Source: an uncultured Erythrobacter sp. (GTDB taxonomy: Bacteria > Pseudomonadota > Alphaproteobacteria > Sphingomonadales > Sphingomonadaceae). From it: DNA of 64,000 bases. The notes beneath the pieces are model-generated. The model worked only from the letters and a program-made list of their open reading frames with translations, had not been told where the DNA came from and searched no databases. Made by a program: the position numbers and the translations under genes. Of the stretch, positions 1 through 9,158 are shown piece by piece; position 1 is the stretch's first letter; every line of letters starts with the position of its first letter. The stretch spans positions 62,001 through 126,000 of the forward strand of contig CANKYI010000002.1 of assembly GCA_947488085.1 (NCBI GenBank), given 5' to 3'.

Positions 1-1
1 C

Positions 2-229
2 ACTACGCTTGGCACGTTGGTTGCCAATCTGGGGTTCGACAAAGTGGTCACGCCCAAGCCTGTTTTCATCGGCGATACCCTTCGCGCGCGCAGCGCAGTA
101 AAGGAGTTGAGGGAGAGCAAGTCGCGTCCCAATGCAGGCATCGTTACCTTCACTCATGAACTGCTTAATCAGCGCGATGAGATCGTATGCAAATGCGAAC
201 GCTCGGCCCTATTGTCGAAGTCTTCTTGA
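2..229 (+). CDS. MaoC-like acyl dehydratase, C-terminal part (5' end cut by window)
   Basis: The reading frame is open from base 2 and ends with TGA at 227-229, so the N-terminus lies outside the window. The visible 75 residues ([20 protein letters not shown], later [12 protein letters not shown]) match the C-terminal half of the MaoC/hot-dog dehydratase family, which hydrate or dehydrate CoA thioesters. The catalytic Asp/His segment of the family would be upstream and cannot be checked. It is followed after 57 bp by the DUF3604 gene on the same strand; no terminator is visible between them, so co-transcription is possible but unproven. Confidence 0.75.
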   Translation, partial: TTLGTLVANLGFDKVVTPKPVFIGDTLRARSAVKELRESKSRPNAGIVTFTHELLNQRDEIVCKCERSALLSKSS

Positions 230-286
230 CGAACGCTCGTTGAAAAGCGCACACTCCTTACCGAAAGTGAAAATCGGGAGAGAGCC

Positions 287-2212
287 GTGCAAAAGACATG
301 GAATGTGCGCGCAGCTGTCAGCGTATTTGCGCTGGCGATAACGGGTTGTAGCAGTGAGGCTTCGCTGGATCCGGCGCAGACCGGCAATGGCGAGGAAACA
401 ATCGAACTCGCAGAGTTTCCCGACCGCCCGTATTGGGGCGACACTCACCTGCATACGGATAACTCGGTTGACGCATTCGGCTTTGGCACGCGGCTTGGTC
501 CAGAGGCGGCCTTGCGGTTTGCGCGCGGCGAAGAAGTTACCGCCACAACTGGTGCGCCCGCACAACTCGCCCGCCCGCTGGATTTTCTGGTCATCGCAGA
601 CCATTCCGATGGCCTTGGCGCAACCCGTCGCCTCTATGACGCACCACGCTGGTATGTGAGCTGGGTTATCGGCGATGAGACCGTGCTGCGCTGGTATGAC
701 ATGATGCATGAAAGCCCCGAGCAATCGACGCTGGCGGTGGCAGAGATTATTACGTCGGCGGCTGACGGCACCTTACCAGCAGCATTTTCCGATCCTGAAG
801 CTGCGCGTGAAGGAACTATCGATCTCTGGAACACTCAGCTTGGCTTGCTGGACCGTTATAATGAGCCGGGCACTTTCACCGCTTTCGCGGGGTTTGAGTG
901 GACTGCAATGCCGGATGGCAACAACTTGCATCGTGTCGTGATGTTCCGCGACGGCAGCGACCGGACCAGCCAAACGCTTCCGTTTCCTGGTCTTGGGACC
1001 GAGGCTGAGGGGCTTTGGGATTACATGCTCGCCTATGAAGAAGAGACGGGCGGGCAAGCGTTGGCGATTCCGCACAATCCGAACCTGTCCAATGGGCTGA
1101 TGTTTGAAACAACAATGCCCGACGGCTCACCCATGACAGCTGAATATGCTGCCAAGCGTGCAGCTGCTGAGCCCGTCGTCGAAGTCACTCAGATCAAAGG
1201 CGATAGCGAGACGCATCCGTTCCTTTCGCCCAACGATGAAATGGCAGGCTTTGGAGTAAAGGGCTGGGAGCTCGGCAATTTGCCGCTCACGGCGAAGACT
1301 GAACCAGAAATGCTTGCGGGCTCCTATGCCCGGTCTGCCTTGTTGCGAGGGCTTTCGTTGGAGCAACAGCTGGGCGTGAACCCCTATGCATTTGGCATGA
1401 TCGGTGCGACCGATAGCCATACAAGCCTTGCCACGGGCGATGAAGACAATTTCTGGGGCAAGCACACCGGGAATGAATATACCGATGAAACGCGCGCCAA
1501 TGCCTCTCAGAATCTTGGCACGCGAGAGGGGCGCTTCGGCTGGCACTATCTAGCTGGGGGCTATGCTGCGGCTTGGGCACGGGGAAATACGCGCGCGGAG
1601 ATTTTCGACGCTTTTGCGCGGCGCGAAGTTTACGCCACAACCGGCCCGCGCATGAGCGTGCGCATCTTTGGTGGGTTCGATTTCACTGATGCCGATTGGG
1701 ACGATGATTGGGTGCGTGCAGGTTATTCGCGCGGCGTGCCGATGGGCGGCGAACTGACTGATAGAGGCAGCGCACCGACATTTCTCGTCAGCGCATTGAA
1801 GGACCCCGATGGCGCCAATCTGGACAAGGTTCAGATCGTCAAAGGCTGGGTCGATGGCTCAGGCGAGACGCAGGAACGCGTGTATGATGTGGTGTGGAGC
1901 GATATGGATGCACGACCACGCAGCGCAGGCAGCGTTCCGGCGGTAGGCAATACAGTGAACCGCGACGATGCGACTTACACCAACACAATTGGTGCAGCCG
2001 AATTGCGCACGACTTGGACCGATCCAGACTATGCCTCGGGACAGAGCGCGTTCTACTATGTGCGCGTGCTCGAAATCCCCACGCCGCGCTGGCCGCTCTT
2101 TGACGCTGTACGGTTTGGGTTTGATCTGTCCGAGGACGCGATGGCCGACGCGGTTGCGCAAGAACGCGCCTACACTTCGCCCATCTGGCTCAAGGGAGCT
2201 GTTGCTCCGTGA
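287..2212 (+). CDS. DUF3604 domain lipoprotein (PHP-like metal-dependent protein)
   Basis: 641 residues with a GTG start preceded by a GGGAGAGAG purine tract. The N-terminus has a short hydrophobic signal and a lipobox ending ITGC, so the mature protein is probably a periplasmic or outer-membrane lipoprotein. The body matches DUF3604 over its full length. Metal-ligand-like motifs of a PHP-type amidohydrolase fold are visible: DTHLHT (His54, His56), ADHSDG (Asp105, His106) and ATDSH (Asp376, His378). The family function is unknown; hydrolysis of an extracellular substrate is inference. Its stop overlaps the start of the parvulin gene by 4 nt, and the HupE gene follows by a 1-nt overlap, so the three genes are almost certainly translated together. 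Confidence 0.9.
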   Translation: MQKTWNVRAAVSVFALAITGCSSEASLDPAQTGNGEETIELAEFPDRPYWGDTHLHTDNSVDAFGFGTRLGPEAALRFARGEEVTATTGAPAQLARPLDFLVIADHSDGLGATRRLYDAPRWYVSWVIGDETVLRWYDMMHESPEQSTLAVAEIITSAADGTLPAAFSDPEAAREGTIDLWNTQLGLLDRYNEPGTFTAFAGFEWTAMPDGNNLHRVVMFRDGSDRTSQTLPFPGLGTEAEGLWDYMLAYEEETGGQALAIPHNPNLSNGLMFETTMPDGSPMTAEYAAKRAAAEPVVEVTQIKGDSETHPFLSPNDEMAGFGVKGWELGNLPLTAKTEPEMLAGSYARSALLRGLSLEQQLGVNPYAFGMIGATDSHTSLATGDEDNFWGKHTGNEYTDETRANASQNLGTREGRFGWHYLAGGYAAAWARGNTRAEIFDAFARREVYATTGPRMSVRIFGGFDFTDADWDDDWVRAGYSRGVPMGGELTDRGSAPTFLVSALKDPDGANLDKVQIVKGWVDGSGETQERVYDVVWSDMDARPRSAGSVPAVGNTVNRDDATYTNTIGAAELRTTWTDPDYASGQSAFYYVRVLEIPTPRWPLFDAVRFGFDLSEDAMADAVAQERAYTSPIWLKGAVAP

Positions 2213-2997
2213 ACTTACCTGCGTGGACCCGCGAGCCGCTGGTCCATTTTTTGGGACTGGGAGCGATTGTCTATGTCGTTCTTGCATGGGGTGGGGAGCC
2301 GGTTGATCCATCTTCTCGCGTAATTTCGGTTGATGCCCAACAACAGGCTCAACTCGCGATCAGTTTCGAAGGCGTCATCGGCCGTGCACCCACTGATGCT
2401 GAGTTGGATGCGCGGATAGAGCAATATGTGCGCGAAGAGGTTCTGTATCGCGAGGCGATCCGACTTGGGCTGGATCAGGATGACGCTGTTGTGCGCCAAC
2501 GGATGGTTGCCAAGATGGACCTGACAGCCAGCGCGGCGGCGGAAGCTGCTGAGCCTAATGATGACACCTTACGCGCATTCTTTGAAGAGAACCGCGAGGA
2601 CTACTCAGGACAGGCGACGCTGAGCTTTGATCAGCTCTACTTTTCAAGTGAGAGCGCCGCGACTGCAGCAATCGAGGCAGGTGCTACTGAAGGTGAGGCG
2701 ATCAGCTTGCCCGCGACAATCGAAGATGAGGCAATCGGCGAAGTTCGTGCCCTTTTTGGTGAGGCATTTGCAGCGTCAGCGTTGGCTCTTGATCCAAGTG
2801 ACGAATGGCAAGGGCCGATTGGGTCCGGCTTTGGTTGGCATCTTGTCCGAATGCGTATCCGCGATGTTGCACCGGGTGAGTTTGAGCAGGTTCGTGATCG
2901 TGTGGAAAACGATTGGCGCAGCGCTGAGATTGAAGCACGCAAACAGCGTGCTTTCGAAGTTTTGCGGGAGCCTTATCGAATTGAGATTGAGCGCTAA
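2209..2997 (+). CDS. Membrane-anchored peptidyl-prolyl isomerase, parvulin type
   Basis: 262 residues, GTG start overlapping the upstream stop (GTGA). One hydrophobic segment near residues 10-28 should anchor it in the inner membrane with the rest in the periplasm. Residues of roughly 30-120 form a helical SurA/PpiD-like chaperone region, and residues of roughly 125-245 look like a parvulin (PpiC) domain, ending in the typical GSGFGWHLVRM stretch. It would isomerise proline peptide bonds and assist folding of exported proteins. Being sandwiched between a DUF3604 lipoprotein and a HupE-like membrane protein suggests a dedicated folding helper for one or both; this is inference from the operon. 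Confidence 0.85.
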   Translation: MNLPAWTREPLVHFLGLGAIVYVVLAWGGEPVDPSSRVISVDAQQQAQLAISFEGVIGRAPTDAELDARIEQYVREEVLYREAIRLGLDQDDAVVRQRMVAKMDLTASAAAEAAEPNDDTLRAFFEENREDYSGQATLSFDQLYFSSESAATAAIEAGATEGEAISLPATIEDEAIGEVRALFGEAFAASALALDPSDEWQGPIGSGFGWHLVRMRIRDVAPGEFEQVRDRVENDWRSAEIEARKQRAFEVLREPYRIEIER

Positions 2998-3995
2998 TGC
3001 GCTGGTGGCGTGCACTATGTTTGGTCGTAATCGCGCTGATTGCTACGCCGCTTAGTGCGGATGAATTGCGCCCGGCAGTGGTTGAATTGACGGAGCGCGA
3101 GACGGGGCAATGGGTGCTGGAATGGAAGCTGCCGGTTGTCGCACGGCGCAATGAGAACGCTGCGCCGCTAGCTCAACCCATCATACCGGCCAGCTGTGAG
3201 GTAGAGGGCGATCCGGTTCAGCGCGCCGCCCCGCTAGCATTGCTTGGCCGGGCTGACTTGCGCTGCCAAGGGACGCTGGCAGGTGAGACGTTCGGGCTGA
3301 GCGCGCTGCTTGGCAATTCCGATGCTATTGCGCGTTTCGTCCCGCATGATCGACCGGTTCAAACTTTTCGACTGACTGCAGCAGCGCCGGTTGCCAATAT
3401 CCTTGCTAAGCCTGAAACCGGGCAAGTCTTAGTCGATTATTTCATTATCGGCGCAGAGCACATACTGTTCGGTTGGGACCATCTCTTGTTCGTGATCGCT
3501 CTCGTGCTGTTGGTGCGTGCGCCCTGGCCGGTAATCAAAGCTGCGACCGCTTTCACCGTTGCCCACTCGATCACACTGGTGGCGACAACACTGGGTTATG
3601 CGGGCCTGCCCAGCCGGCCTGTCGAGGCTTTGATTGCACTGTCCATCGTATTCCTGGCTGTCGAAGTCGCTTTGGTTTTGCGCGAACCGGAACGGCGAAC
3701 ATGGACACGGCGTTTCCCGTGGGTGGTCGCCTTTGTTTTTGGATTGATCCATGGGTTTGGGTTCGCCGGGGCGCTTGCTGATATTGGCTTGCCTGACGGT
3801 GAGATTGTACAGGCGCTGCTGGCCTTCAATCTGGGTGTTGAAGCGGGCCAATTGCTCGTCATCGCTACCGTTATTGGTTTGCTTGCCCTTCTTATGCGCG
3901 CACTGCCAAAGGTGGAGACCTCCGCGCTTCGCTTCGCTACCTATGCGATCGGTTGCATAGGCAGTTTCTGGCTTATTGAACGGGTGATTGGTTAG
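2997..3995 (+). CDS. HupE/UreJ family membrane protein with periplasmic N-domain
   Basis: 332 residues. The ATG shares one base with the preceding TAA. A signal peptide (about residues 1-21) leads into a periplasmic domain of about 120 residues, followed by six or so membrane helices. Family-typical motifs are GAEHILFGWDHLLF from residue 152, VAHSITL around residue 189 and HGFGFAGA at residue 252. HupE/UreJ proteins are metal (nickel/cobalt) permeases; the larger HupE_UreJ_2 branch with the extra periplasmic domain has no firmly known substrate. The His/Asp-rich motifs are consistent with metal passage. The 3' end overlaps the convergent outer-membrane factor gene by 23 bp. Confidence 0.88.
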   Translation: MRWWRALCLVVIALIATPLSADELRPAVVELTERETGQWVLEWKLPVVARRNENAAPLAQPIIPASCEVEGDPVQRAAPLALLGRADLRCQGTLAGETFGLSALLGNSDAIARFVPHDRPVQTFRLTAAAPVANILAKPETGQVLVDYFIIGAEHILFGWDHLLFVIALVLLVRAPWPVIKAATAFTVAHSITLVATTLGYAGLPSRPVEALIALSIVFLAVEVALVLREPERRTWTRRFPWVVAFVFGLIHGFGFAGALADIGLPDGEIVQALLAFNLGVEAGQLLVIATVIGLLALLMRALPKVETSALRFATYAIGCIGSFWLIERVIG

Positions 3996-5427
3996 GGGTT
4001 AGCGCCGAAATCGCCGCTGGTGCATCACCACCCAACGCTTGCCACAATACGATCCTTGCGCGTTCAGCACGACCAATTGCTGCTGCTGCCCTTTCACCGC
4101 TCGCATCGGCCCCGCGCCGCGCTTCGAGGACTTCAAGAAAGCTTGAGAGACCAGCTTTGTAACGGTCATTGGCAAGCTTCGCTGCGCGCTGCAGCTGGTC
4201 TCGCTCTTGGATCGCAAGCTCAGCTTCGGAATCGCTTGCGGTAATCAATCCATAGGCGGCTTCGGCATCACCCAGCGCCTGGAAGACCGCACCGCGATAG
4301 ACCTGAAACGCCACTCTCTTGTTTGCGGCTGCTCCATCTATTTCAGCCTCGATCCGCCCGAAATCTAGTATCGGTGCGGAAATCCCTGCGGCAAGCGATC
4401 CAACTATGGAGTCGGTGTCGAACAGATCACCGGGATTGAAAGCAAGAAGTCCGAGCACTCCCGACAAAGTGACGCGTGGGAAGCGCGCGCGCGCAGTCGC
4501 CGCAAGATCAGCATCGGTCGCGGCAAGCTCGGACGCAGCTGCGACAACATCGGGACGATTGATTAGTAACTCAGATGGCAGAGTGGCGGGCGGCGAGCCG
4601 GGATTGATTGCGGGACCGCCTTGCTGAAGCGCGGCGTTGACTGTCCTACCTGATTGCCCTGTCAAAGTGATAAGCCGCCCAACAATCCGCACACGCTCGC
4701 TTTCCAGCGCTGCTAGACGGCTGCGAGAGGCGCTGGCTGCTGCCTCTGCCCGAACGCGGTCAAAGCCGGGGGCGATGCCTGCCTCTTCGCGGATCTGTGC
4801 GAGGTCCGCAAGCTGGTGTGCGGCGGTAACATCGCTTTCAATCGATTTGCTCCGCGCTTCAAGCACGCGCCAATCGACGACGCTTGCTGCTATCTCTGCC
4901 AGCAAGGCAATTCGCACGGCAGCGGCGGACGCATTTGCGCCATCAATGCGCGCCAATGCTGCTCTTTCTCGCGCTCTCAATTGGCCAAAGATATCGGGGT
5001 CCCAACTCGCCGTCAGGTTTGCGCCGTAGGAAACTTGATCAGTGTCGATAAGCTGGCTGAAGGGGTTGTTGGTGCCAAATTGTGCAGGGTTTGTGCGGGT
5101 TCCGACGACCGAACCATCTGCGCTGATATTGGGTAAGCGTTCTTTACCTGCACGACGAGCTCCTGCTCGCGCCGCATCAACACGGGCGAGAGCTTCGGCA
5201 AGGCTTGGCGCGTCCTTCAGGGCAGCGCTTACCAGATCAAGGAACGCACCATCATTGGTCGGGAGCAACGCATCGAGTTCTGCCTGAGTGGTGCTTTGTG
5301 GCTGAAAGAAGAAGTCTTGCGAAAGCATCGGCGGCGGAGTTGCGATTTCGGGCGCAGGTCCCGCGACACACGCGCCTAGCGATGCGGCGAGGGTGATGAC
5401 TAGCGCGCTTTTCAAAGTGAGGCGCAT
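3973..5427 (-). CDS. NodT/TolC-family outer-membrane efflux lipoprotein
   Basis: 484 residues. An in-frame ATG lies further upstream, but the start at 5427 is preferred because a GGAGGAG ribosome site sits just before it and because it gives a clean lipoprotein signal ending LGACVAG. The body contains two repeats of the outer-membrane efflux protein family, with long helical stretches rich in Ala, Glu and Arg. It would form the outer-membrane channel of the tripartite exporter encoded immediately upstream; the gap to the adaptor gene is 4 bp. The C-terminus overlaps the convergent HupE gene. Confidence 0.9.
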   Translation of the reverse strand: MRLTLKSALVITLAASLGACVAGPAPEIATPPPMLSQDFFFQPQSTTQAELDALLPTNDGAFLDLVSAALKDAPSLAEALARVDAARAGARRAGKERLPNISADGSVVGTRTNPAQFGTNNPFSQLIDTDQVSYGANLTASWDPDIFGQLRARERAALARIDGANASAAAVRIALLAEIAASVVDWRVLEARSKSIESDVTAAHQLADLAQIREEAGIAPGFDRVRAEAAASASRSRLAALESERVRIVGRLITLTGQSGRTVNAALQQGGPAINPGSPPATLPSELLINRPDVVAAASELAATDADLAATARARFPRVTLSGVLGLLAFNPGDLFDTDSIVGSLAAGISAPILDFGRIEAEIDGAAANKRVAFQVYRGAVFQALGDAEAAYGLITASDSEAELAIQERDQLQRAAKLANDRYKAGLSSFLEVLEARRGADASGERAAAAIGRAERARIVLWQALGGDAPAAISALTPNQSPVQ

Positions 5428-5431
5428 GCGC

Positions 5432-6427
5432 TTACTCCTCCGCCTCGGCATCAATAGCCGGGATGAATGCGTCGATCTGCTGACCCACTCGGAATGCGTT
5501 GCTCGCCTCTGTTTGAGGCAGGGCATAGATCACTTGCAGCACGCGAACATCGACGCGTTCCGCCGCGCTGTTGGTGAGCGAGCGCTTGGGCACAACTTGC
5601 GGTTCTGCGCGCACAAAAGTGGCCTTAACCTGATTTTGTGCAGCTCCGCGTGGAGAGACAGTGGCAGGCGCGCCCAAGTTAACCCGCACAGCTTCGTTTT
5701 CGTCGATGTCGATCCGAATGTGCAGAGGGTTTGTCTCACCCATCTGGATAAAGGGCAACGCATTTCCGCCACCCTGAGTAGCGATGAATTCTCCCGGACG
5801 TATGTTCACCGCCAAGATTTCTCCTGCAATCGGAGCACGAACGGTTAGCCGTCCCAATTCTGTCTGCGCGCTTGCGGTTTGTGCTTGAGCTGCGTTTAGT
5901 CGCGCGCGGGCAAGTTCGAGGCGGCTGGCCGCAGCAGCCGCTTCGCCTTCGACCCTGATGACTTCAGAGCGGCTGACCGCTGCGGGATCGGAAAGTTCGC
6001 GATAGAGCGCCAATTGCTGGCGCGCTGTGCGACGCGCGGTTTCCGCCTCACCAATAGCAGCGCGAGCCTCTCGGACAGCGGCGTTTGCTTCGGAAAGACG
6101 TGCACGTACGGCTCGGTCATCGACCAGGAACAGTGGTTGACCTTTCTCCACCCGATCACCTGGAGCAACACGCAGATCGGTGACGAGACCTGACAAGGCG
6201 GAGCCAATGTCGATTACTTCGCTCGCAGGTTCCACAATGCCGACTCCTGCGACCCGCGCTGAATCCGCAAGCTCTCCAATCGCTTTGGGAGGTTCATTTT
6301 CAGGTTCCGTGGTTTCGCGATTGGGCAGCTCGCTGAAGATGTAAAGCGCGGCCAAGATGATGCCGACGAGCGCGATCACCGGCAGGATCTGACGCGAAAA
6401 ACTTATATCGGAGGGCAGGAGGGCCAT
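5432..6427 (-). CDS. HlyD/DevB-type periplasmic adaptor of ABC exporter
   Basis: 331 residues with one N-terminal membrane helix (about residues 13-31) and a periplasmic body. Biotinyl/lipoyl-like halves flank a long coiled-coil hairpin (about residues 95-205, rich in Ala, Arg and Glu) as in membrane fusion proteins. Sequence character resembles DevB adaptors of DevBCA exporters. It would bridge the FtsX-type permease/ATPase in the inner membrane to the NodT-like channel. It is the third gene of a four-gene operon (permease, ATPase, adaptor, outer-membrane factor), 28 bp after the ATPase gene. Confidence 0.9.
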   Translation of the reverse strand: MALLPSDISFSRQILPVIALVGIILAALYIFSELPNRETTEPENEPPKAIGELADSARVAGVGIVEPASEVIDIGSALSGLVTDLRVAPGDRVEKGQPLFLVDDRAVRARLSEANAAVREARAAIGEAETARRTARQQLALYRELSDPAAVSRSEVIRVEGEAAAAASRLELARARLNAAQAQTASAQTELGRLTVRAPIAGEILAVNIRPGEFIATQGGGNALPFIQMGETNPLHIRIDIDENEAVRVNLGAPATVSPRGAAQNQVKATFVRAEPQVVPKRSLTNSAAERVDVRVLQVIYALPQTEASNAFRVGQQIDAFIPAIDAEAEE

Positions 6428-6455
6428 GGGTTCCTCGACAGGTTAGAGGGTGCGT

Positions 6456-7187
6456 TTAGTGGTCATCGGGCATGTCAGTGCCGTCATGCGTGATCCGTCC
6501 ATCCTCAAGCACGAGGATACGGTCCGCGAGATCAAAGATGCGGTTGTCGTGGGTCACGATGATGCAGGCGCGACCGGGTGCAACCGCAACCTCTCGCAGC
6601 AAGTCCATCACGCGCCGTCCTGAGCTGGCATCAAGCGCCGCGGTCGGCTCATCACAAACGACAAGGCGCGGTTCGTGCACCAAAGCGCGGGCGATTGCGA
6701 CGCGCTGTTGCTGACCGCCGGAAAGTTGGTTGGGCAGCTTGTTCGCCTGATCCCCGATATTGAGCTTTTCGAGCAGCTCAGTCGCTTTCGCGCGAGCAAG
6801 TTCAAGTGCCATGCCTTGTGCAATCAGTGGCACAGCCGCATTGGCTGCCGCATCGATTGATGGGATGAGGTTATATTGCTGAAAGATAAAGCCGATATTC
6901 TGAAGGCGGAAATTGACCAGTTGAGTATCTGACAGGGCATAAATGTCAGTGCCGAACACCTTGACCTCACCATCAGTGGGCCAAAGAATGCCGCACATGA
7001 TGGAAATAAGTGTGGTCTTCCCCGATCCGCTTTCGCCAACGACATAGGTCATTTCGCCCGAGCGGATATCGGTGTCGATACCGTGCAGCACACGGATTAC
7101 GGACTGACCTGCCTTGAAATCACGGGTAATGCTGCGCGCGCAGATCGCGGTTTCGGTAACGTCAAGCGAGGTCACAGCGCGGCTCAC
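6456..7187 (-). CDS. ABC transporter ATP-binding protein (DevA/MacB-like)
   Basis: 243 residues. Intact nucleotide-binding domain: Walker A GESGSGKTTL, Q-loop FIFQQYN, signature LSGGQQQRVAIARAL and Walker B VVCDEPTAALD. It belongs to the LolD/MacB/DevA group that works with FtsX-type permeases as mechanotransmission pumps. The GTG start at 7187 overlaps the permease stop by 4 nt (GTGA), showing translational coupling. There is no fused permease, unlike MacB. Confidence 0.93.
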   Translation of the reverse strand: MSRAVTSLDVTETAICARSITRDFKAGQSVIRVLHGIDTDIRSGEMTYVVGESGSGKTTLISIMCGILWPTDGEVKVFGTDIYALSDTQLVNFRLQNIGFIFQQYNLIPSIDAAANAAVPLIAQGMALELARAKATELLEKLNIGDQANKLPNQLSGGQQQRVAIARALVHEPRLVVCDEPTAALDASSGRRVMDLLREVAVAPGRACIIVTHDNRIFDLADRILVLEDGRITHDGTDMPDDH

Positions 7188-8320
7188 CGGAACACCGCCG
7201 CAGGCTCAGTGCGCATAACGCTACGCAGACCGAGCCATCCAGTCATAGCAAGAATAACGACCACAGCGCCCAAACTGACCAACGGGATTTCCCAAGGGAT
7301 AAAGAACCCCTTGAACGTTGGAACGCCGGAAAAACCGTAGATGAAAAGTACGGTTCCCACCACGCCCAGAGCATAGCCGATTGACCCCACCAAAGCAGCT
7401 TGCGCTGCGACCATTTTGACTATCGACCAATTGGTGACGCCGATGGCTTTGAGTGCTCCGAATTGTTTGATGTTGTCGCGGATGAATAGACTGAATGTGA
7501 GGCCCACAATCGCGACCCCCACGATAAAGCCGAGCAGCACAGTGATACCGAAATTCGTCGGAATGCCCGTGTTCTCAATGATGAACTGAACCCCCGCTTG
7601 CGCAAATTCGTCGCGTGTTTCGGCTTTTAGTCCTGTTTGCGCTTCAATCCGGTCAGCAATATCGGCGACTTGTTCGCCATCGCTGACACCGGCTAGAACA
7701 AAGGTAAGTCGGTTGCGAGAGCCGGGCACGTAATTCAGTGCTTGGCTGTATTTAGTATAGAGAGTGACCTGACTGGTGAAGCTGGGGATCGAATCCGCCA
7801 CCCCGCGAATAACGGCGCGCTGATCGTTCAGCTCCAGCCGCTCCCCGATCGGATCTTGCCCGTCCTCAAACATATTGGTGATACCAGTATCGTCGATCAC
7901 GACCGTGTCTGGCTGGGCGAGGATATTTTTGGAGGCGACGAGCATTCGCTCTGGCAAGCCGATCAGGGTTGCATCGTCGACGCCTACAATCGTCACCCCT
8001 TCAAGGTCACCCGTGCTGGTACGAACAGACGCGGGCGCACGCAAATGAGGGACGGCCCACTCCACGCCTTCCACAGAGCGCACGGCGTCAAGTGCCGTCG
8101 CAGGCATAGCATAGTTCACTTCGGTCGTGCGACTGACCTGATCCATGACCCAGATTTCGGCTTCAGGAGCGTTATAAACTCCGCTCGCGCCGCGCTCGAT
8201 CAGGCTGTAGTAAATCGTCAACTGTTGGGTGATCAGGAGTGTCGAAAAGGCGATGCCGAACAGCAGCCCATAAAATTTCTGAGCATCACCTGTTAGCATA
8301 CGGATAGCTATCCAAAGCAT
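7184..8320 (-). CDS. ABC transporter permease, FtsX/DevC family
   Basis: 378 residues. One N-terminal membrane helix (about residues 15-37), a large periplasmic domain (about 40-255) and three C-terminal helices (about 260-370) give the FtsX/MacB/DevC topology. It is the first gene of the exporter operon and is read divergently from the TetR regulator, with 116 bp between them that contains two palindromes. DevBCA-type systems export glycolipids, peptides or lipoprotein-like cargo; the substrate here cannot be deduced. Confidence 0.9.
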   Translation of the reverse strand: MLWIAIRMLTGDAQKFYGLLFGIAFSTLLITQQLTIYYSLIERGASGVYNAPEAEIWVMDQVSRTTEVNYAMPATALDAVRSVEGVEWAVPHLRAPASVRTSTGDLEGVTIVGVDDATLIGLPERMLVASKNILAQPDTVVIDDTGITNMFEDGQDPIGERLELNDQRAVIRGVADSIPSFTSQVTLYTKYSQALNYVPGSRNRLTFVLAGVSDGEQVADIADRIEAQTGLKAETRDEFAQAGVQFIIENTGIPTNFGITVLLGFIVGVAIVGLTFSLFIRDNIKQFGALKAIGVTNWSIVKMVAAQAALVGSIGYALGVVGTVLFIYGFSGVPTFKGFFIPWEIPLVSLGAVVVILAMTGWLGLRSVMRTEPAAVFR

Positions 8321-8379
8321 GGTGTGCGGAACCTTCGGCTTGAGCAGGGGTTGCTAGGAACAGGGGTATCGGGCATTAT

Positions 8380-8413
8380 TGAACGACATCGTTTAACTGA
8401 ACGGCTCCGTTCA
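8380..8413. promoter_or_regulatory. Two tandem palindromic operators, probable TetR sites
   Basis: Two related 16-bp elements follow each other: TGAACGACATCGTTTA (8380-8395) and TGAACGGCTCCGTTCA (8398-8413), with centres 18 bp apart. The second is a perfect inverted repeat with a 2-nt centre and the first keeps a perfect AACGA/TCGTT core. They lie between the exporter operon and the divergent TetR gene, so they are probably bound by that regulator. Two dimers side by side would resemble QacR-type cooperative binding. Confidence 0.75.
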
Positions 8414-8436
8414 TTTTGTCAACCACCTAAATCGAA

Positions 8437-9081
8437 GTGGGTTCCCATCCCTTGAGCGACAGCGTTGAAAAAAGGCGACCTGGCCGCCCATCTGACACCG
8501 CGAAACGCAATGCGATTATAGAGGCTGCGTCGCGGCGCTTCTTCGAGGAAGGTTTTGCCGCGACCTCAATTGAGCAGTTGGCCGTTGATGCTGGTGTTTC
8601 GAAAGTCACGATTTACAACCATTTCGGCGACAAGCGGGCGCTCTTCACCGCCTCCGTTGAACGCGAGTGCGAAAAGATGCGTGGCTATTTCAGCATTGAT
8701 GAAATGCCGACGGGGACGATCCGCGAACGATTAGCTGTCATCGCGACGGCCATGTTTGAGTTCCTCTCGCGTCCAGAAATGATCCAGTTTGAACGGCGAA
8801 TTGCGGCGGAAACCGAACATGATCCGGCGATTGGCCTCGCATTTCTGAAAGCTGGACCTTGGCAAATGAAGCGAGATTTCGGCAATTGGTTGGCCCATGC
8901 GTGTACCGCTGGCGAACTCGACATTGCCGACACTGCGCTGGCGGCTGAGCAATTTGTCTCCATGGCAAAGGGCATGGGCGACCTTGAAAGGCGCTTTGGA
9001 TCTACGCCCAGTCGTGAGGCGAACACGAAGCGGATTGATGGCGCCGTGGATGTGTTTCTCGCAACATACGCGCCTCGATAG
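8437..9081 (+). CDS. TetR/AcrR family transcriptional regulator
   Basis: 214 residues from the GTG at 8437; a TTG at 8452 (MSDSVEKRR) is an equally possible start because neither has a clear ribosome site. An N-terminal basic tail is followed by a TetR helix-turn-helix at about residues 25-70, including TSIEQLAVDAGVSKVTIYNH. The C-terminal ligand domain resembles AcrR-type regulators with a C_39-like end. It is divergent from the ABC exporter operon and probably represses it and itself through the palindromes at 8380-8413. Confidence 0.9.
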   Translation: MGSHPLSDSVEKRRPGRPSDTAKRNAIIEAASRRFFEEGFAATSIEQLAVDAGVSKVTIYNHFGDKRALFTASVERECEKMRGYFSIDEMPTGTIRERLAVIATAMFEFLSRPEMIQFERRIAAETEHDPAIGLAFLKAGPWQMKRDFGNWLAHACTAGELDIADTALAAEQFVSMAKGMGDLERRFGSTPSREANTKRIDGAVDVFLATYAPR

Positions 9082-9158
9082 ACATCCAATTATCTAATAA
9101 TTGAATTCTCGGATCACTGCATTCGAAAATTAGCATCTCACGCCCAGTCACGCATTAT

